NCBI GenBank assembly: GCA_942636505.2 | Contig: CALOGB020000126.1 | Location: 62,001-126,000, forward strand | Reading direction: 5' to 3' | Length of the DNA: 64,000 bases | Source of the DNA: an uncultured bacterium | Lineage (GTDB): Bacteria > Pseudomonadota > Alphaproteobacteria > Sphingomonadales > Sphingomonadaceae | Shown: positions 25,271 through 34,162 of the stretch, in pieces | Layout of the letters: each line of letters begins with the position of its first letter | Position numbering within the stretch: position 1 is the first letter of the stretch | The notes under the pieces: model-generated | Database searches by the model: none | What the model was told of the DNA's origin: nothing | What the model saw: the letters and a program-made list of their open reading frames with translations, nothing else | Program-made: the position numbers and the translations under genes

Positions 25271-27646
25271 GTGGGCTTAGGTTCGATCAACAACGCGGAT
25301 GACCGCGGATTCGCGGATTGGAAGAGCGTGCACGGTATCGGACCTACTCCCACCCTCGCCACGACCGACGATACGAGCCCGCCGCCGCCGCTGATCTGCT
25401 TCTCGCATCTCCGCTGGGATTTCGTCACGCAGCGCCCGCAGCATCTGATGAAGCGGTTCGCGCAATCCCAGAGCGTGTTCGTCTGGGAAGAACACATCCC
25501 CTGCGACCATCCGCTGCCCTTCCTGGAACACCACCCGTTTCCCGCCGACAACGTGATCGCGCTGCGCCCGCGCCTGCCGCATTGGTGGAACGCCGAGCAG
25601 GTCGAGGCAGGGTTGCGGCAGCTTCTCGACATGCTGATCGCGACCAGCATTCGCGCCAAGCCCGTCCTCTGGTTCTACACCCCGATGATGCTCCCGTTCG
25701 CCGAGCATCTCGACGCCGCCGCGGTCGTCTACGATTGCATGGACGAACTGTCCGCGTTTCGCTTCGCCGACCCCGCCCTGCTCGACCGCGAAGCGCGACT
25801 GCTCGCGCGCGCCGACCTCGTCTTCACCGGTGGCTACAGCCTCTACGAAGCCAAGCGCGGCCGCCACCGCGACGTCCACGCCTTCCCCTCCGCCGTCGAC
25901 GTCGCGCACTTCGCCCAAGCGCGGACCGGCAACATCGAACCCGAAGATCAGCGCCACATCCCCGGCCCGAAGCTCGGTTTCTTCGGCGTCATCGACGAAC
26001 GCATCGATCTTGCGCTGCTCGACGCGGTCGCCGCTCAGCGACCCGACTGGTCATTCATCATGATCGGCCCGGTCGTGAAGATCGACCCCGCGCACCTCCC
26101 ACATCGCGCCAACATTCACTGGCTAGGCGGACGCGGCTATAACGAACTCCCCGCTTATCTCTCCGGCTGGGACGTCGCGCTGATGCCGTTCGCGATCAAC
26201 GCCGCGACGCGCTTCATCAGCCCGACCAAGACGCCCGAATATCTCGCCGGCGGCCTGCCCGTCGTCTCGACTCCGATCGTCGACGTGATCCGCCACTATG
26301 GCGACGCAGCAGCCGTCTCGATAGCTTCCGACGCGTCAACGTTCGTCGCCGCCTGCGAGGCCGCGCTCGCCCTCCCCCGCGAAGGCGCGTGGCGCGACGA
26401 AGCCGATCGCCTGCTCGCCACGCAATCCTGGGACCGCACGCAAACCGCCATGGCATCCGAGATCGACCGCGTCTTAAACGGTAAAAAATACGCTCCCGCC
26501 CCGAAGCGCGAACGCTACGACACGCTGATCGTCGGCGCAGGGTTCGCCGGCGCGGTCCTCGCCGAACGCCTGGCCAGCGACAGCGGCCAGCGCGTGCTCG
26601 TCGTCGACCGCCGCCCGCACATCGGCGGCAACGCGTATGACGAGCATGACTCGGCTGGCGTGCTGATCCACCGCTACGGCCCGCACATCTTCCACACCAA
26701 TTCCGCCGACGTGTTCGACTATTTGTCGCGCTTCACCGCATGGCGCCCGTACGAACACCGCGTGCTTGCCAGCGTCGACGAGAAGCTCGTGCCGATGCCG
26801 ATCAACCGCACCACACTCAACGACCTCTACGACCTGTCGCTCGAGAACGACGCGGAAGCCGCCGCCTTCCTCGCCAGCCGCGCGGAATCGGTCGAGGACA
26901 TTCGCACCTCCGAAGACGTCGTCGTCGCCGCGGTCGGCCGCGATCTCTACGAGACGTTCTTCCGCGGCTACACGCGGAAACAATGGGGCCTCGACCCGTC
27001 CGAGCTCGACCGCGCCGTCACCGCGCGCGTGCCGACCCGCACCTCGACCGACGACCGCTACTTTACCGACACCTTCCAGGCGATGCCCGCCAACGGCTAC
27101 ACCCGGATGTTCGAGGCGATGCTCGATCACCCCGGCATCACGCTCGATCTCGGCGTAGAATACCGCGACGTGATCGACCGCATCGACGTCGACCACATCG
27201 TCTTCACCGGCCCGATCGACGAGTATTTCGACTTCCGCTTCGGCAAGCTCCCCTATCGCAGCCTCCAGTTCCGCCACGAGACGCACGACGTCGCGCAGTT
27301 CCAGCCGGTCGCGGTCGTCAACTATCCCGACGAGACCGTGCCGCAGACGCGCATCACCGAATACAAGCATTTGACCGGCCAACTGCACGCGAAGACCAGC
27401 ATCAGCTACGAATTCCCGAGCGCGGAGGGTGACCCGTATTACCCGATCCCCCGCCCCGAAAACCAGGCGCTGTTCAAACGCTACGAGGCACTCGCCGACG
27501 CGGAGGAAGGCGTGACCTTCGTCGGCCGCCTCGCGACCTACCGCTACTACAATATGGACCAGGTCGTCGGCCAGGCGCTCGCCACCTATCGCCGCATGGT
27601 CGCCAAGTCCGCCGTCCTCGAAACCCCCGTGATGGCCGCCGAATGA
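25271..27646 (+). CDS. glf: Fusion: glycosyltransferase + UDP-galactopyranose mutase
   Basis: 791 residues with two complete enzymes. Residues about 38-405 form a GT-B glycosyltransferase (ICFSHLRWDFVTQRPQHLM, VVYDCMDELSAF, ISPTKTPEYLAGGLPVVSTP). Residues about 415-785 form a flavin-dependent UDP-galactopyranose mutase: FAD-binding GAGFAG at 422-427, RPHIGGNAYDEHD, YGPHIFHTN, FRGYTRKQWG, FPSAEGDPYYPIP and GRLATYRYYNMDQVVGQAL. The mutase makes UDP-galactofuranose, and fusion to a transferase would pass it on directly. Usual mutases have about 370-400 residues, so the N-terminal half is an addition. The start is a GTG three bp after the preceding stop; the first 37 residues are not conserved. 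It overlaps the next gene by 4 bp. Confidence 0.92.
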   Translation: MGLGSINNADDRGFADWKSVHGIGPTPTLATTDDTSPPPPLICFSHLRWDFVTQRPQHLMKRFAQSQSVFVWEEHIPCDHPLPFLEHHPFPADNVIALRPRLPHWWNAEQVEAGLRQLLDMLIATSIRAKPVLWFYTPMMLPFAEHLDAAAVVYDCMDELSAFRFADPALLDREARLLARADLVFTGGYSLYEAKRGRHRDVHAFPSAVDVAHFAQARTGNIEPEDQRHIPGPKLGFFGVIDERIDLALLDAVAAQRPDWSFIMIGPVVKIDPAHLPHRANIHWLGGRGYNELPAYLSGWDVALMPFAINAATRFISPTKTPEYLAGGLPVVSTPIVDVIRHYGDAAAVSIASDASTFVAACEAALALPREGAWRDEADRLLATQSWDRTQTAMASEIDRVLNGKKYAPAPKRERYDTLIVGAGFAGAVLAERLASDSGQRVLVVDRRPHIGGNAYDEHDSAGVLIHRYGPHIFHTNSADVFDYLSRFTAWRPYEHRVLASVDEKLVPMPINRTTLNDLYDLSLENDAEAAAFLASRAESVEDIRTSEDVVVAAVGRDLYETFFRGYTRKQWGLDPSELDRAVTARVPTRTSTDDRYFTDTFQAMPANGYTRMFEAMLDHPGITLDLGVEYRDVIDRIDVDHIVFTGPIDEYFDFRFGKLPYRSLQFRHETHDVAQFQPVAVVNYPDETVPQTRITEYKHLTGQLHAKTSISYEFPSAEGDPYYPIPRPENQALFKRYEALADAEEGVTFVGRLATYRYYNMDQVVGQALATYRRMVAKSAVLETPVMAAE

Positions 27647-29715
27647 CCCGCATCTGCCTGTTGACCGACAGCCTCGCCCCGTCCGGCGTCGGCGCGCACA
27701 TGATGACGCTCGCCGAAGGATTGGGCGGAGACGAGATCGTCGTCGCCGCGCGGCCCGGAACCGGCCTGCTCGAACACGCCGCCGCCAAGGGTTATGCGGT
27801 CAAGGCGCTCGACGATGATGCCAACCTCGCCCGCTGGCTCGACCGCGCCGCGCCCGACATCGTCCACGTCCACGCCGGGATAGGCTGGGAAGGCCACGCC
27901 GCCGTCCGCGCCGCGCATGCCGCCGGCGTCCCCGTGATCCGCACCGAACACCTCCCCTACCTCCTCACCGACCCGGCCCAGCGCGACGAGCACCGCGACA
28001 CCGCAGCCGCACTTACACGCCTGATTTGCGTCTCGGACGCGGTCGGCGACAGCTACCGCACAGCCGGCGTCGATCCGGCCATCGTCGCAACGATCCACAA
28101 CGGCGTGGACGCACACAAACCCTCGCGCTCGCGCGAAGCCCTCCGCATCGAATGGGGCGTCGGCAAGGCCCCTGTCCTGCTGATGGTCGCGCGGTTCGCC
28201 GAGCAAAAAGGCCACGCGCTCCTCCTCGACGCGCTGCCTGCGATCCGCGCCGCGCACCCGGACGTGATCGTGCTGCTAGCAGGCGAAGGCCCCCTCCTTA
28301 CCCAGACCGCACGCGCGATTGCCGCGAAGGGCCTAGCCGGTACCGTCCGCATGCTCGGCCCCCGCAGCGACGTCGCCGACCTGATGACGATCGCTGACCT
28401 GCTCGTCCTCCCCTCGGCATTCGAAGGCCTCCCGCTGGTCGCGCTCGAAGCGATGGCCGCCGGCCTCCCCGTCGTTGCCACCGTCGCACCCGGCAATGCC
28501 GAAGCGATCGAGGACGGCGTCACCGGTCGCCTCACCGCCGCGGACCCGGCCAGTTTCGCCGATGCGGTGGTCGCGCTGCTAGCCGACCGCGACAGCCTGA
28601 AAACGATGGCCAGCGCCGCGATCGAGCGCCAGCAAGACCTGTTCTCGGCCGATCGCATGATCGCCGACACACGCGCGGTCTACACCGCCGTGCAAGACCA
28701 GACAGATAGACAACCAAAGGGAGACGGCGTGGAGCGGACAAGGATCGGGTTCATCGGCGCGGGCGGTATCGCCAACCGCCATTTCGGCGTGCTGGAGCAG
28801 TTCGACGACGTCGCGATCGTCGCGGTCGCCGACATCGACATGGCGCGCGCGACCGAAGCCGCCGCCCGCTTCGGCGCGCGCGCGTTCGACGATGCCGCGG
28901 CGATGTTGGCCGCGGTCGACCTCGACGCACTCTACATCTGCGTGCCCCCCTTCGCACACGGCGAACCCGAACGCCTCGCGATCGAGCACAAGCTCCCGTT
29001 CTTCGTCGAGAAGCCCGTCGCGCTCGATCTCGGCACCGCGGAGGATGTCGCAGCCGCAGTCGACCGGCTCGGCCTCGTCACCGCGGTCGGCTATCACTGG
29101 CGCTATCTCGACACCGTGGACGAGGTGAAGGCGCTGCTGTCGGCGACCCCCGCCCGCCTCCTCTCCGGCTATTGGCTCGACTCCACCCCGCCCCCGCGCT
29201 GGTGGTGGGAGAAGGACGCATCGGGCGGCCAGATGCTCGAACAGACGACACACTTGGTCGATCTCGCACGCTACCTCGTCGGCGACGTCGTCCGCGTCTA
29301 CGGCCAGTCGGGCCATATCGACCGCGCCGCCTTCCCCGGCCTCGACGTCGCGACGACCAGCACCGCGATGCTCACCTTCGCAAGTGGTGCGATCGCCAAT
29401 TTCGCGTCGACCTGCCTGCTCAACTGGAACCACCGCGTCGGCCTGCACCTGTTCGGCGAAGGCCTCGCCATTGAACTCACCGACCGCGACGTGATGATCG
29501 ACATCGGCCGCGGCCGCCCGGTCCGCGGCACCGGCAGCGATCCGGTCGTGCTCGAGGATCGCGACTTCATCGACGCGGTCCGCGGGCGCGAGAACCGCAT
29601 CCGCTGCCCCTACCCCGCCGCGCTCGAAACGCTCCGCCTCGCGCTGGCGATCGAACGCTCCGCCGTCGAAGGCCGCGCGATCGACGTCCGCGAGCGAGAG
29701 GTGATCCATGTCTGA
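27643..29715 (+). CDS. Fusion: GT4 glycosyltransferase + Gfo/Idh/MocA dehydrogenase
   Basis: 690 residues. Residues 1 to about 345 are a complete GT4 enzyme (VHVHAGIGWEGHAAVRAAHA, NGVDAHKPS, LLMVARFAEQKGH, then SAFEGLPLVALEAMAAGLPV with the Ex7E donor-site acids). Residues about 366-690 are a complete NAD(P)-dependent Gfo/Idh/MocA dehydrogenase: dinucleotide loop GAGGIA from 372, EKP motif at 456-458, QTTHLVDLARYL with the catalytic-site His. Between them lies a short charged linker (TDRQPKGDG). An internal GTG at 28729 (codon 363) is preceded by AAAGGGAG at 28716-28723, so the dehydrogenase may also be made alone. It overlaps its neighbours by 4 bp upstream and 8 bp downstream. Confidence 0.9.
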   Translation: MTRICLLTDSLAPSGVGAHMMTLAEGLGGDEIVVAARPGTGLLEHAAAKGYAVKALDDDANLARWLDRAAPDIVHVHAGIGWEGHAAVRAAHAAGVPVIRTEHLPYLLTDPAQRDEHRDTAAALTRLICVSDAVGDSYRTAGVDPAIVATIHNGVDAHKPSRSREALRIEWGVGKAPVLLMVARFAEQKGHALLLDALPAIRAAHPDVIVLLAGEGPLLTQTARAIAAKGLAGTVRMLGPRSDVADLMTIADLLVLPSAFEGLPLVALEAMAAGLPVVATVAPGNAEAIEDGVTGRLTAADPASFADAVVALLADRDSLKTMASAAIERQQDLFSADRMIADTRAVYTAVQDQTDRQPKGDGVERTRIGFIGAGGIANRHFGVLEQFDDVAIVAVADIDMARATEAAARFGARAFDDAAAMLAAVDLDALYICVPPFAHGEPERLAIEHKLPFFVEKPVALDLGTAEDVAAAVDRLGLVTAVGYHWRYLDTVDEVKALLSATPARLLSGYWLDSTPPPRWWWEKDASGGQMLEQTTHLVDLARYLVGDVVRVYGQSGHIDRAAFPGLDVATTSTAMLTFASGAIANFASTCLLNWNHRVGLHLFGEGLAIELTDRDVMIDIGRGRPVRGTGSDPVVLEDRDFIDAVRGRENRIRCPYPAALETLRLALAIERSAVEGRAIDVREREVIHV
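28716..28731 (+). promoter_or_regulatory. Internal ribosome-binding site and GTG within the GT-dehydrogenase fusion
   Basis: AAAGGGAG at 28716-28723 is followed by a 5-nt spacer and GTG at 28729-28731, in frame with the dehydrogenase half and nine codons before its Rossmann loop. This is where an independent dehydrogenase gene would start. No stop codon separates it from the transferase half. Confidence 0.5.
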
Positions 29716-30808
29716 GTGGCGCCACGTCCGCTCGCTCGGCGTCGAACGTCCCGGCCAAGCCTATTTCTTCGGCTATGACGAAGCACCCCCAGGCGACGGC
29801 CAGGTCCGGCTCGACCTGCTCTACACGGGGTTTTCGGCCGGTACCGAACTCACCTTCGTCAAGAACAGCAACCCGTATCTCCATTCGCGTTGGGACGCAG
29901 GCCGCGGCGTGTTCGTCCCCGGCGAGCCGAGCGCGCACTATCCGGTGCCGTTCCTTGGCTACATGGAATGCGCACGCGTCAGCGACAGCCGGGTCGACGA
30001 TTTCGCGAACGGCGACGTCGTCGGCACGGTGTTCGGGCACAAGACCGGCCACACCGCGGACCCGTTCAACGACCTGCTGACCAAGCTCCCGCCCGAGCTC
30101 GATCCGATCCTCGGCATCTATATCGGCCAGATGGGCCCGATCGCTGCCAACGGCATTCTTCACGCGGACGTCGAACTGCTCGGGCCCAATGTCGTCAACC
30201 TAGGCGACGGCATCCGCGGCCGCCCCGCCTTGGTGATCGGCGCCGGCATCGTCGGCATGCTGACGGCCCTGTTCGCCCAGGCCGCCGGCGCCAGCGAAGT
30301 CGTGATCGCCGACCCGTCGCCCTTCCGCCGCCTGCGCGCCGAATGCCTCGGCATCACCGCGATGACCGAGGACCAAGCCTGGGCCTACGCCAAGGCACGC
30401 TGGCTCCACGGCGGCGACGATCGCGGCGCGGACGTCGTGTTCCAGACCCGCGCCGACGCCGCCAGCCTCCACGCCGCGATGCGCGCGCTGAGACCGCAAG
30501 GTACGGTGATCGACCTCGCCTTCTACCAGGGCGGCGCGGACCGGTTGCGGCTTGGCGAAGAGTTTCACCACAACGGCCTCAACCTCCGCTGCGCGCAGAT
30601 CAACCGCGTCCCGCGCGGGTTAGGTTTCCAATGGGACCGCCGCCGCCTCGCCAACGAGACGGTGAAGCTGCTGCTCGCCCGCGGCCCCGAGATCCGCGCG
30701 CAACTCATCACGCACGTCGTGCCCTATGAAGACGCCCCCAAGTTCATCGCAAAGCTGGTCGGCGAGCGGCCCGAATTCCTCCAGATCGTCTTCAAGGTCG
30801 GCGATTGA
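29708..30808 (+). CDS. Zinc-type medium-chain dehydrogenase of the polysaccharide operon
   Basis: 366 residues of the medium-chain dehydrogenase/reductase superfamily. The GroES-like N-terminal half includes LLYTGFSAGTELTFV and PVPFLGYMECARV; the Rossmann domain begins at PALVIGAGIVGMLTALFAQAAGA. The Cys/His ligands of the catalytic zinc found in alcohol dehydrogenases are not at their usual place (GFSAGTE where Cys is normal), as in several sugar-modifying members of the family. In many exopolysaccharide clusters such a protein is adjacent or fused to a Gfo/Idh/MocA protein, and here it follows one with an 8-bp overlap. The two may act on the same sugar-nucleotide intermediate, which is inference. 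It overlaps the next start by 4 bp. Confidence 0.85.
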   Translation: MSEWRHVRSLGVERPGQAYFFGYDEAPPGDGQVRLDLLYTGFSAGTELTFVKNSNPYLHSRWDAGRGVFVPGEPSAHYPVPFLGYMECARVSDSRVDDFANGDVVGTVFGHKTGHTADPFNDLLTKLPPELDPILGIYIGQMGPIAANGILHADVELLGPNVVNLGDGIRGRPALVIGAGIVGMLTALFAQAAGASEVVIADPSPFRRLRAECLGITAMTEDQAWAYAKARWLHGGDDRGADVVFQTRADAASLHAAMRALRPQGTVIDLAFYQGGADRLRLGEEFHHNGLNLRCAQINRVPRGLGFQWDRRRLANETVKLLLARGPEIRAQLITHVVPYEDAPKFIAKLVGERPEFLQIVFKVGD

Positions 30809-33063
30809 GCACCGCACTCACTGCCGACGCCCGCCCGATCCGCATCCTGTTCGTCTTCGCCTGGCTCGTCGTCGGCGGCGAGGAGACGGAGGTGCGCCTG
30901 CTCGCCCAGGCGCTCGACCCGACCCGCTACCGGATCGAGGTCGTCGCCTGCTTCCGAAAAGACGGCATGCCCGAGCAGACTCACGCGCAATTGGAAGCGA
31001 TCGGCGTCGCCGTCGACCGCACGCCCTACGCGCTCGGCTTCGACGAGACCGTCGCCTACCTCGCGAGCAAGCTGCCCGCGTACGACGTCGTCGTCTCGTG
31101 CCAGAACGTCGCGGACATCTATCCCGCGCTCGAACGCATGCACCTTCGCCCGCCGCTGATCGAGCATGGCGGCCTCGTCTCCGAAGCGCTTGCCGGCCCC
31201 AAGCATTTCACCGCGCGCTATGTCGGCGTCTGCGCCTCGATCCGCGACGCCGCCGCCGGCCGCATGCCCGGCCGCGAACAGCACGCGATCGAGATCCCGT
31301 CGATGGTCGACACGCGCGCCTTCGACCCCGCCCGCCGCGCCCCCGTGCGCGCGACACTTGGCATAGCCGAAAACGTACCGCTGATCGGCTGGCTAGGCCG
31401 GCTCGACCCGAAGAAGCGCGTCGAGGACTTCGTCGAAGCCGCCGCGCTCGTCCACGCCCGTCACCCCCGCGCGCACTTCGTCGTGATCGGCGGACCGGAC
31501 GCCTTCATTCCCGAATATGCCGCAGCACTTCGAAACCGAGCGCACGCCCTCGGCCTCGACACCGCCCTGACCTTCCTCGGCGACCGCGACGACGTGCCCG
31601 ACCTGCTCGCCGCGCTCGACATCTTCGTCTGGCTCTCGCGCGGCGAAGGCATGCCGCACGTTATCGCCGAAGCCGGCGCCGCACGCCTCCCCGTCATAGC
31701 AACGCGAGACAACGGCTCGGAACAACAGATCGTCGACGGAGCCAGCGGCCTGTTCGTGCCCCACGAAGACCCGCACTCCGTTGCCGCCGCGATCATGAAA
31801 CTCCTCGAAGACGCCGCACTCCGAACCCGCCTCGGCACCGCCCTCCGCGCCAAGGTCGACAGCGAGTACGCCGTCGCCGCCGTCGTCCCCCGCTGGGAAG
31901 CCCTGTTCGCCGAAGTCCTGTCCGACCGACCGCCGCTACCCCGCCCGACAGGACTCTTCCGCAGCGTCCTGCAAGGCGGCTTCGAATCCTCCACCCACCG
32001 CCGCGCGCACGACCGCAAGCGCGTCGACGTCATCGCCGCCAGCCATCACGACACCCTCGCCGCGCATGATTACAGCGAACTCGCCAAGCTCGGCATCCTG
32101 ACGGTCCGCGACGGACTGCGCTGGCATCTGATCGAACGCGAACCCGGCATCTACGACTGGTCCAGCCTCGATCGCCAGCTGGAAGCCGCCAAGGCGATCG
32201 GCACCGAAGTCATCTGGGACCTGCTCCATTACGGCTGGCCCGACGACATCGATATCTGGACGCCCGCCTTCGTCACGCGCTTCGCCGCTTTCGCCGCCGC
32301 CGCCGCGCGCCACATCGGCCCGGCCGCACCCGGCGAGACGCGCTTCTACGCCCCCGTCAACGAGATCTCGTTCTTCGCCTGGGGCGGCGGCGACGCAGCC
32401 TATATCAACCCGTTCGCCCGAGGCCGCGGCTACGAACTCAAGGTCCAACTCGCGCGCGCATCGATCGCCGCGATGGAGGCGATCCTCGCGGTCGACCCTG
32501 CCGCAAGGTTCGTCCACGCCGACCCGGTCATCAACGTCATCACCGACCCCGCTCGCCCAAACGACGCCCCCGCCGCCGAAGGCCACCGCCTCGCACAATA
32601 CCAGGCGTGGGACATGATCGCGGGCAAGGCATGGCCCCAGATCGGCGGCCGCTCAGCGCTGCTAGATATCGTCGGCGTCAATTTCTACCACAACAACCAG
32701 TGGATCCACGGCGGCCCACCGCTGTCGTACGATCACCCCCTCAGCCGCCCGCTCCACGCGATCCTAGCCGACGCCTACGCACGCTACGGCCGCCCGATCT
32801 TCATCGCCGAAACCGGTATCGAAGGCAGCGCCCGCCCCGCGTGGCTCCGAATGATCCTGCGCGAGGTGAAGATCGCCCAGTCGCTCGGCGTACCCGTCGA
32901 GGGCGTATGCCTCTACCCGATCCTCGACCATCCCGGCTGGGACGACGATCGCTACTGTCCCAACGGCCTGCTTGCCTGCTCGCCGGACCTCGCCGACCGC
33001 GTGCCGAACGCCGCGCTCGCCGACGTCATACGGCAGGCGCAGGGGCCCGATATCCTGCGTTAA
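30805..33063 (+). CDS. Fusion: GT4 glycosyltransferase + clan GH-A glycosidase-like domain
   Basis: 752 residues starting with TTG in a TTGA overlap with the preceding stop. Residues about 10-375 form a GT4 transferase (FAWLVVGGEETEVRLLAQAL, IGWLGRLDPKKRVEDF, SRGEGMPHVIAEAGAARLPV). Residues about 405-745 form a TIM-barrel glycosidase related to family 1/5 beta-glycosidases: HYGWPDDIDIWTPAFVTRFA, PVNEISFFAW with Glu520 as likely acid/base, VGVNFYHNNQW, and IFIAETGIEG with Glu669 as likely nucleophile, 149 residues apart. It has no signal peptide, so the glycosidase should act in the cytoplasm, perhaps trimming or transglycosylating lipid-linked repeat units. It is the last gene of the operon. 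Confidence 0.87.
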   Translation: MSTALTADARPIRILFVFAWLVVGGEETEVRLLAQALDPTRYRIEVVACFRKDGMPEQTHAQLEAIGVAVDRTPYALGFDETVAYLASKLPAYDVVVSCQNVADIYPALERMHLRPPLIEHGGLVSEALAGPKHFTARYVGVCASIRDAAAGRMPGREQHAIEIPSMVDTRAFDPARRAPVRATLGIAENVPLIGWLGRLDPKKRVEDFVEAAALVHARHPRAHFVVIGGPDAFIPEYAAALRNRAHALGLDTALTFLGDRDDVPDLLAALDIFVWLSRGEGMPHVIAEAGAARLPVIATRDNGSEQQIVDGASGLFVPHEDPHSVAAAIMKLLEDAALRTRLGTALRAKVDSEYAVAAVVPRWEALFAEVLSDRPPLPRPTGLFRSVLQGGFESSTHRRAHDRKRVDVIAASHHDTLAAHDYSELAKLGILTVRDGLRWHLIEREPGIYDWSSLDRQLEAAKAIGTEVIWDLLHYGWPDDIDIWTPAFVTRFAAFAAAAARHIGPAAPGETRFYAPVNEISFFAWGGGDAAYINPFARGRGYELKVQLARASIAAMEAILAVDPAARFVHADPVINVITDPARPNDAPAAEGHRLAQYQAWDMIAGKAWPQIGGRSALLDIVGVNFYHNNQWIHGGPPLSYDHPLSRPLHAILADAYARYGRPIFIAETGIEGSARPAWLRMILREVKIAQSLGVPVEGVCLYPILDHPGWDDDRYCPNGLLACSPDLADRVPNAALADVIRQAQGPDILR

Positions 33064-33163
33064 CTTGGGCCCCGATACTGATCGAAGTCGATACGATCGA
33101 GGGGACATTTCCGCCGCCACGTCGCGTTGACGGTTGCCACCAAGGCATGCGGAGAGAGATCAC

Positions 33164-33544
33164 ATGGCCATTAAATTTGCAGGAACGATGAACGCGATCA
33201 ATCGCGGGCTCGACGCGACCAAGCCCACCAAGGGTGCCGACATGGTCGAGGATTGGGAAGCCGCGCTGGCCGATACCGACGTCTCCGGTGCCAAGGGTAT
33301 CCTTCGCGACCTCGGCTCGCTGCGTAAGCAACTTGAGAAGGACACGCCCGACGCCGACCGCGTCCACGCGCTGCTCCACCGCCTCGGCACCGCGACGACC
33401 AAGATCGCCGACAAGGCCGACAAGTCGCAGGACAAGCTGAAGGCACTCGGCGAAGCGCTGACCGAAGCCGGTGAGGACGCACCGGACGAGGAAGAGGACG
33501 TCGCGGCCGCCGCAGCGCCCAAGCGCGCGCGCAAGAAGGCCTGA
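33164..33544 (+). CDS. Small charged hypothetical protein
   Basis: 126 residues from the ATG at 33164, preceded by GGAGAG at 7 nt spacing; an upstream in-frame start at 33134 is less likely. The N-terminal part contains MNAINRGLDATKPTKGADMVEDWEAALA-like helices (two short segments), followed by a Lys/Asp-rich amphipathic helix (DKADKSQDKLKALGEALTEAG) and a DEEEDVAAAAAPKRARKKA tail with an acidic then basic run. No cysteine and no membrane segment. I do not recognise the family; the composition resembles small stress or nucleoid-binding proteins. It ends just before a very strong terminator. Confidence 0.75.
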   Translation: MAIKFAGTMNAINRGLDATKPTKGADMVEDWEAALADTDVSGAKGILRDLGSLRKQLEKDTPDADRVHALLHRLGTATTKIADKADKSQDKLKALGEALTEAGEDAPDEEEDVAAAAAPKRARKKA

Positions 33545-33548
33545 ACGA

Positions 33549-33589
33549 AAAACGGGCCGGCGATCGCATGATCGCCGGCCCGTTTTCTT
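33549..33589. terminator. Strong bidirectional Rho-independent terminator
   Basis: A perfect 17-bp stem (33549-33565 with 33570-33586) with a GCAT loop begins with AAAA and ends with TTTTCTT. It therefore has a U-tract on both strands and should end transcription from both the small charged protein gene and the convergent DUF892 gene. Confidence 0.9.
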
Positions 33590-33607
33590 AATTACATCGC
33601 GAAAGCC

Positions 33608-34123
33608 TCAGGCGGTAACCGCCTCGGCCTTCGGATTGACCTTCGACGTCGCCATCGCGGTCAGCTTGTCGTCGGTCGCATATTCCTCGTCGAGCGTTTT
33701 CTTCAGGATCGCCGCGATCTCGCTGCGACCGAGCTGGTTCGCCCACGCGATCAGCGTGCCGTAGCGCGTGATCTCGTAATGCTCGACCGCCTGCGCCGAC
33801 GCGATCAGCGCCGCATCGAGGACCGCCTTGTCGGCAATCTCGCCCGCGACTTCGTTCGCTTCCTTGATGATCCCGTCGATCGCCGGGCAGGTTACCGCCT
33901 TGGCCTTCTCACCCAACAGTTCGAAGATCCGCTCGAGCCGAACGATCTGCCCCTCGGTCTCGCGCAGATGCGTTTCGAACCCGGCCTTCAGACCCGGCGC
34001 GGTCGCCTTGTCGGTCATCTTCGGCAGCGCCTTGGTGATCTGGTGCTCGGCGTAATACACGTCCTGCAACTGGTGCAGGAACAGGTCTTCGAACGTCGCG
34101 ATGTCCTTGGAAAACAGGCCCAT
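33608..34123 (-). CDS. DUF892 (YciE/YciF) ferritin-like protein
   Basis: 171 residues from the ATG at 34123, which has GAGG 8 nt upstream; an ATG at 34129 is also possible. The sequence follows the YciE/YciF (DUF892) pattern: FEDLFLHQLQDVYYAEHQI, LPKM, FETHLRETEGQIVRLERIFELLG, and then DAALIASAQAVEHYEITRYGTL. The Glu and His residues of these helices form a ferritin-like di-metal site in related proteins. DUF892 proteins are induced by osmotic and general stress; their reaction is not established. The 5' leader contains a nested hairpin (34163-34224). Confidence 0.88.
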   Translation of the reverse strand: MGLFSKDIATFEDLFLHQLQDVYYAEHQITKALPKMTDKATAPGLKAGFETHLRETEGQIVRLERIFELLGEKAKAVTCPAIDGIIKEANEVAGEIADKAVLDAALIASAQAVEHYEITRYGTLIAWANQLGRSEIAAILKKTLDEEYATDDKLTAMATSKVNPKAEAVTA

Positions 34124-34162
34124 GATCATATCCTCGCATAGCTGGTGCACGCGAAGCGAAAT

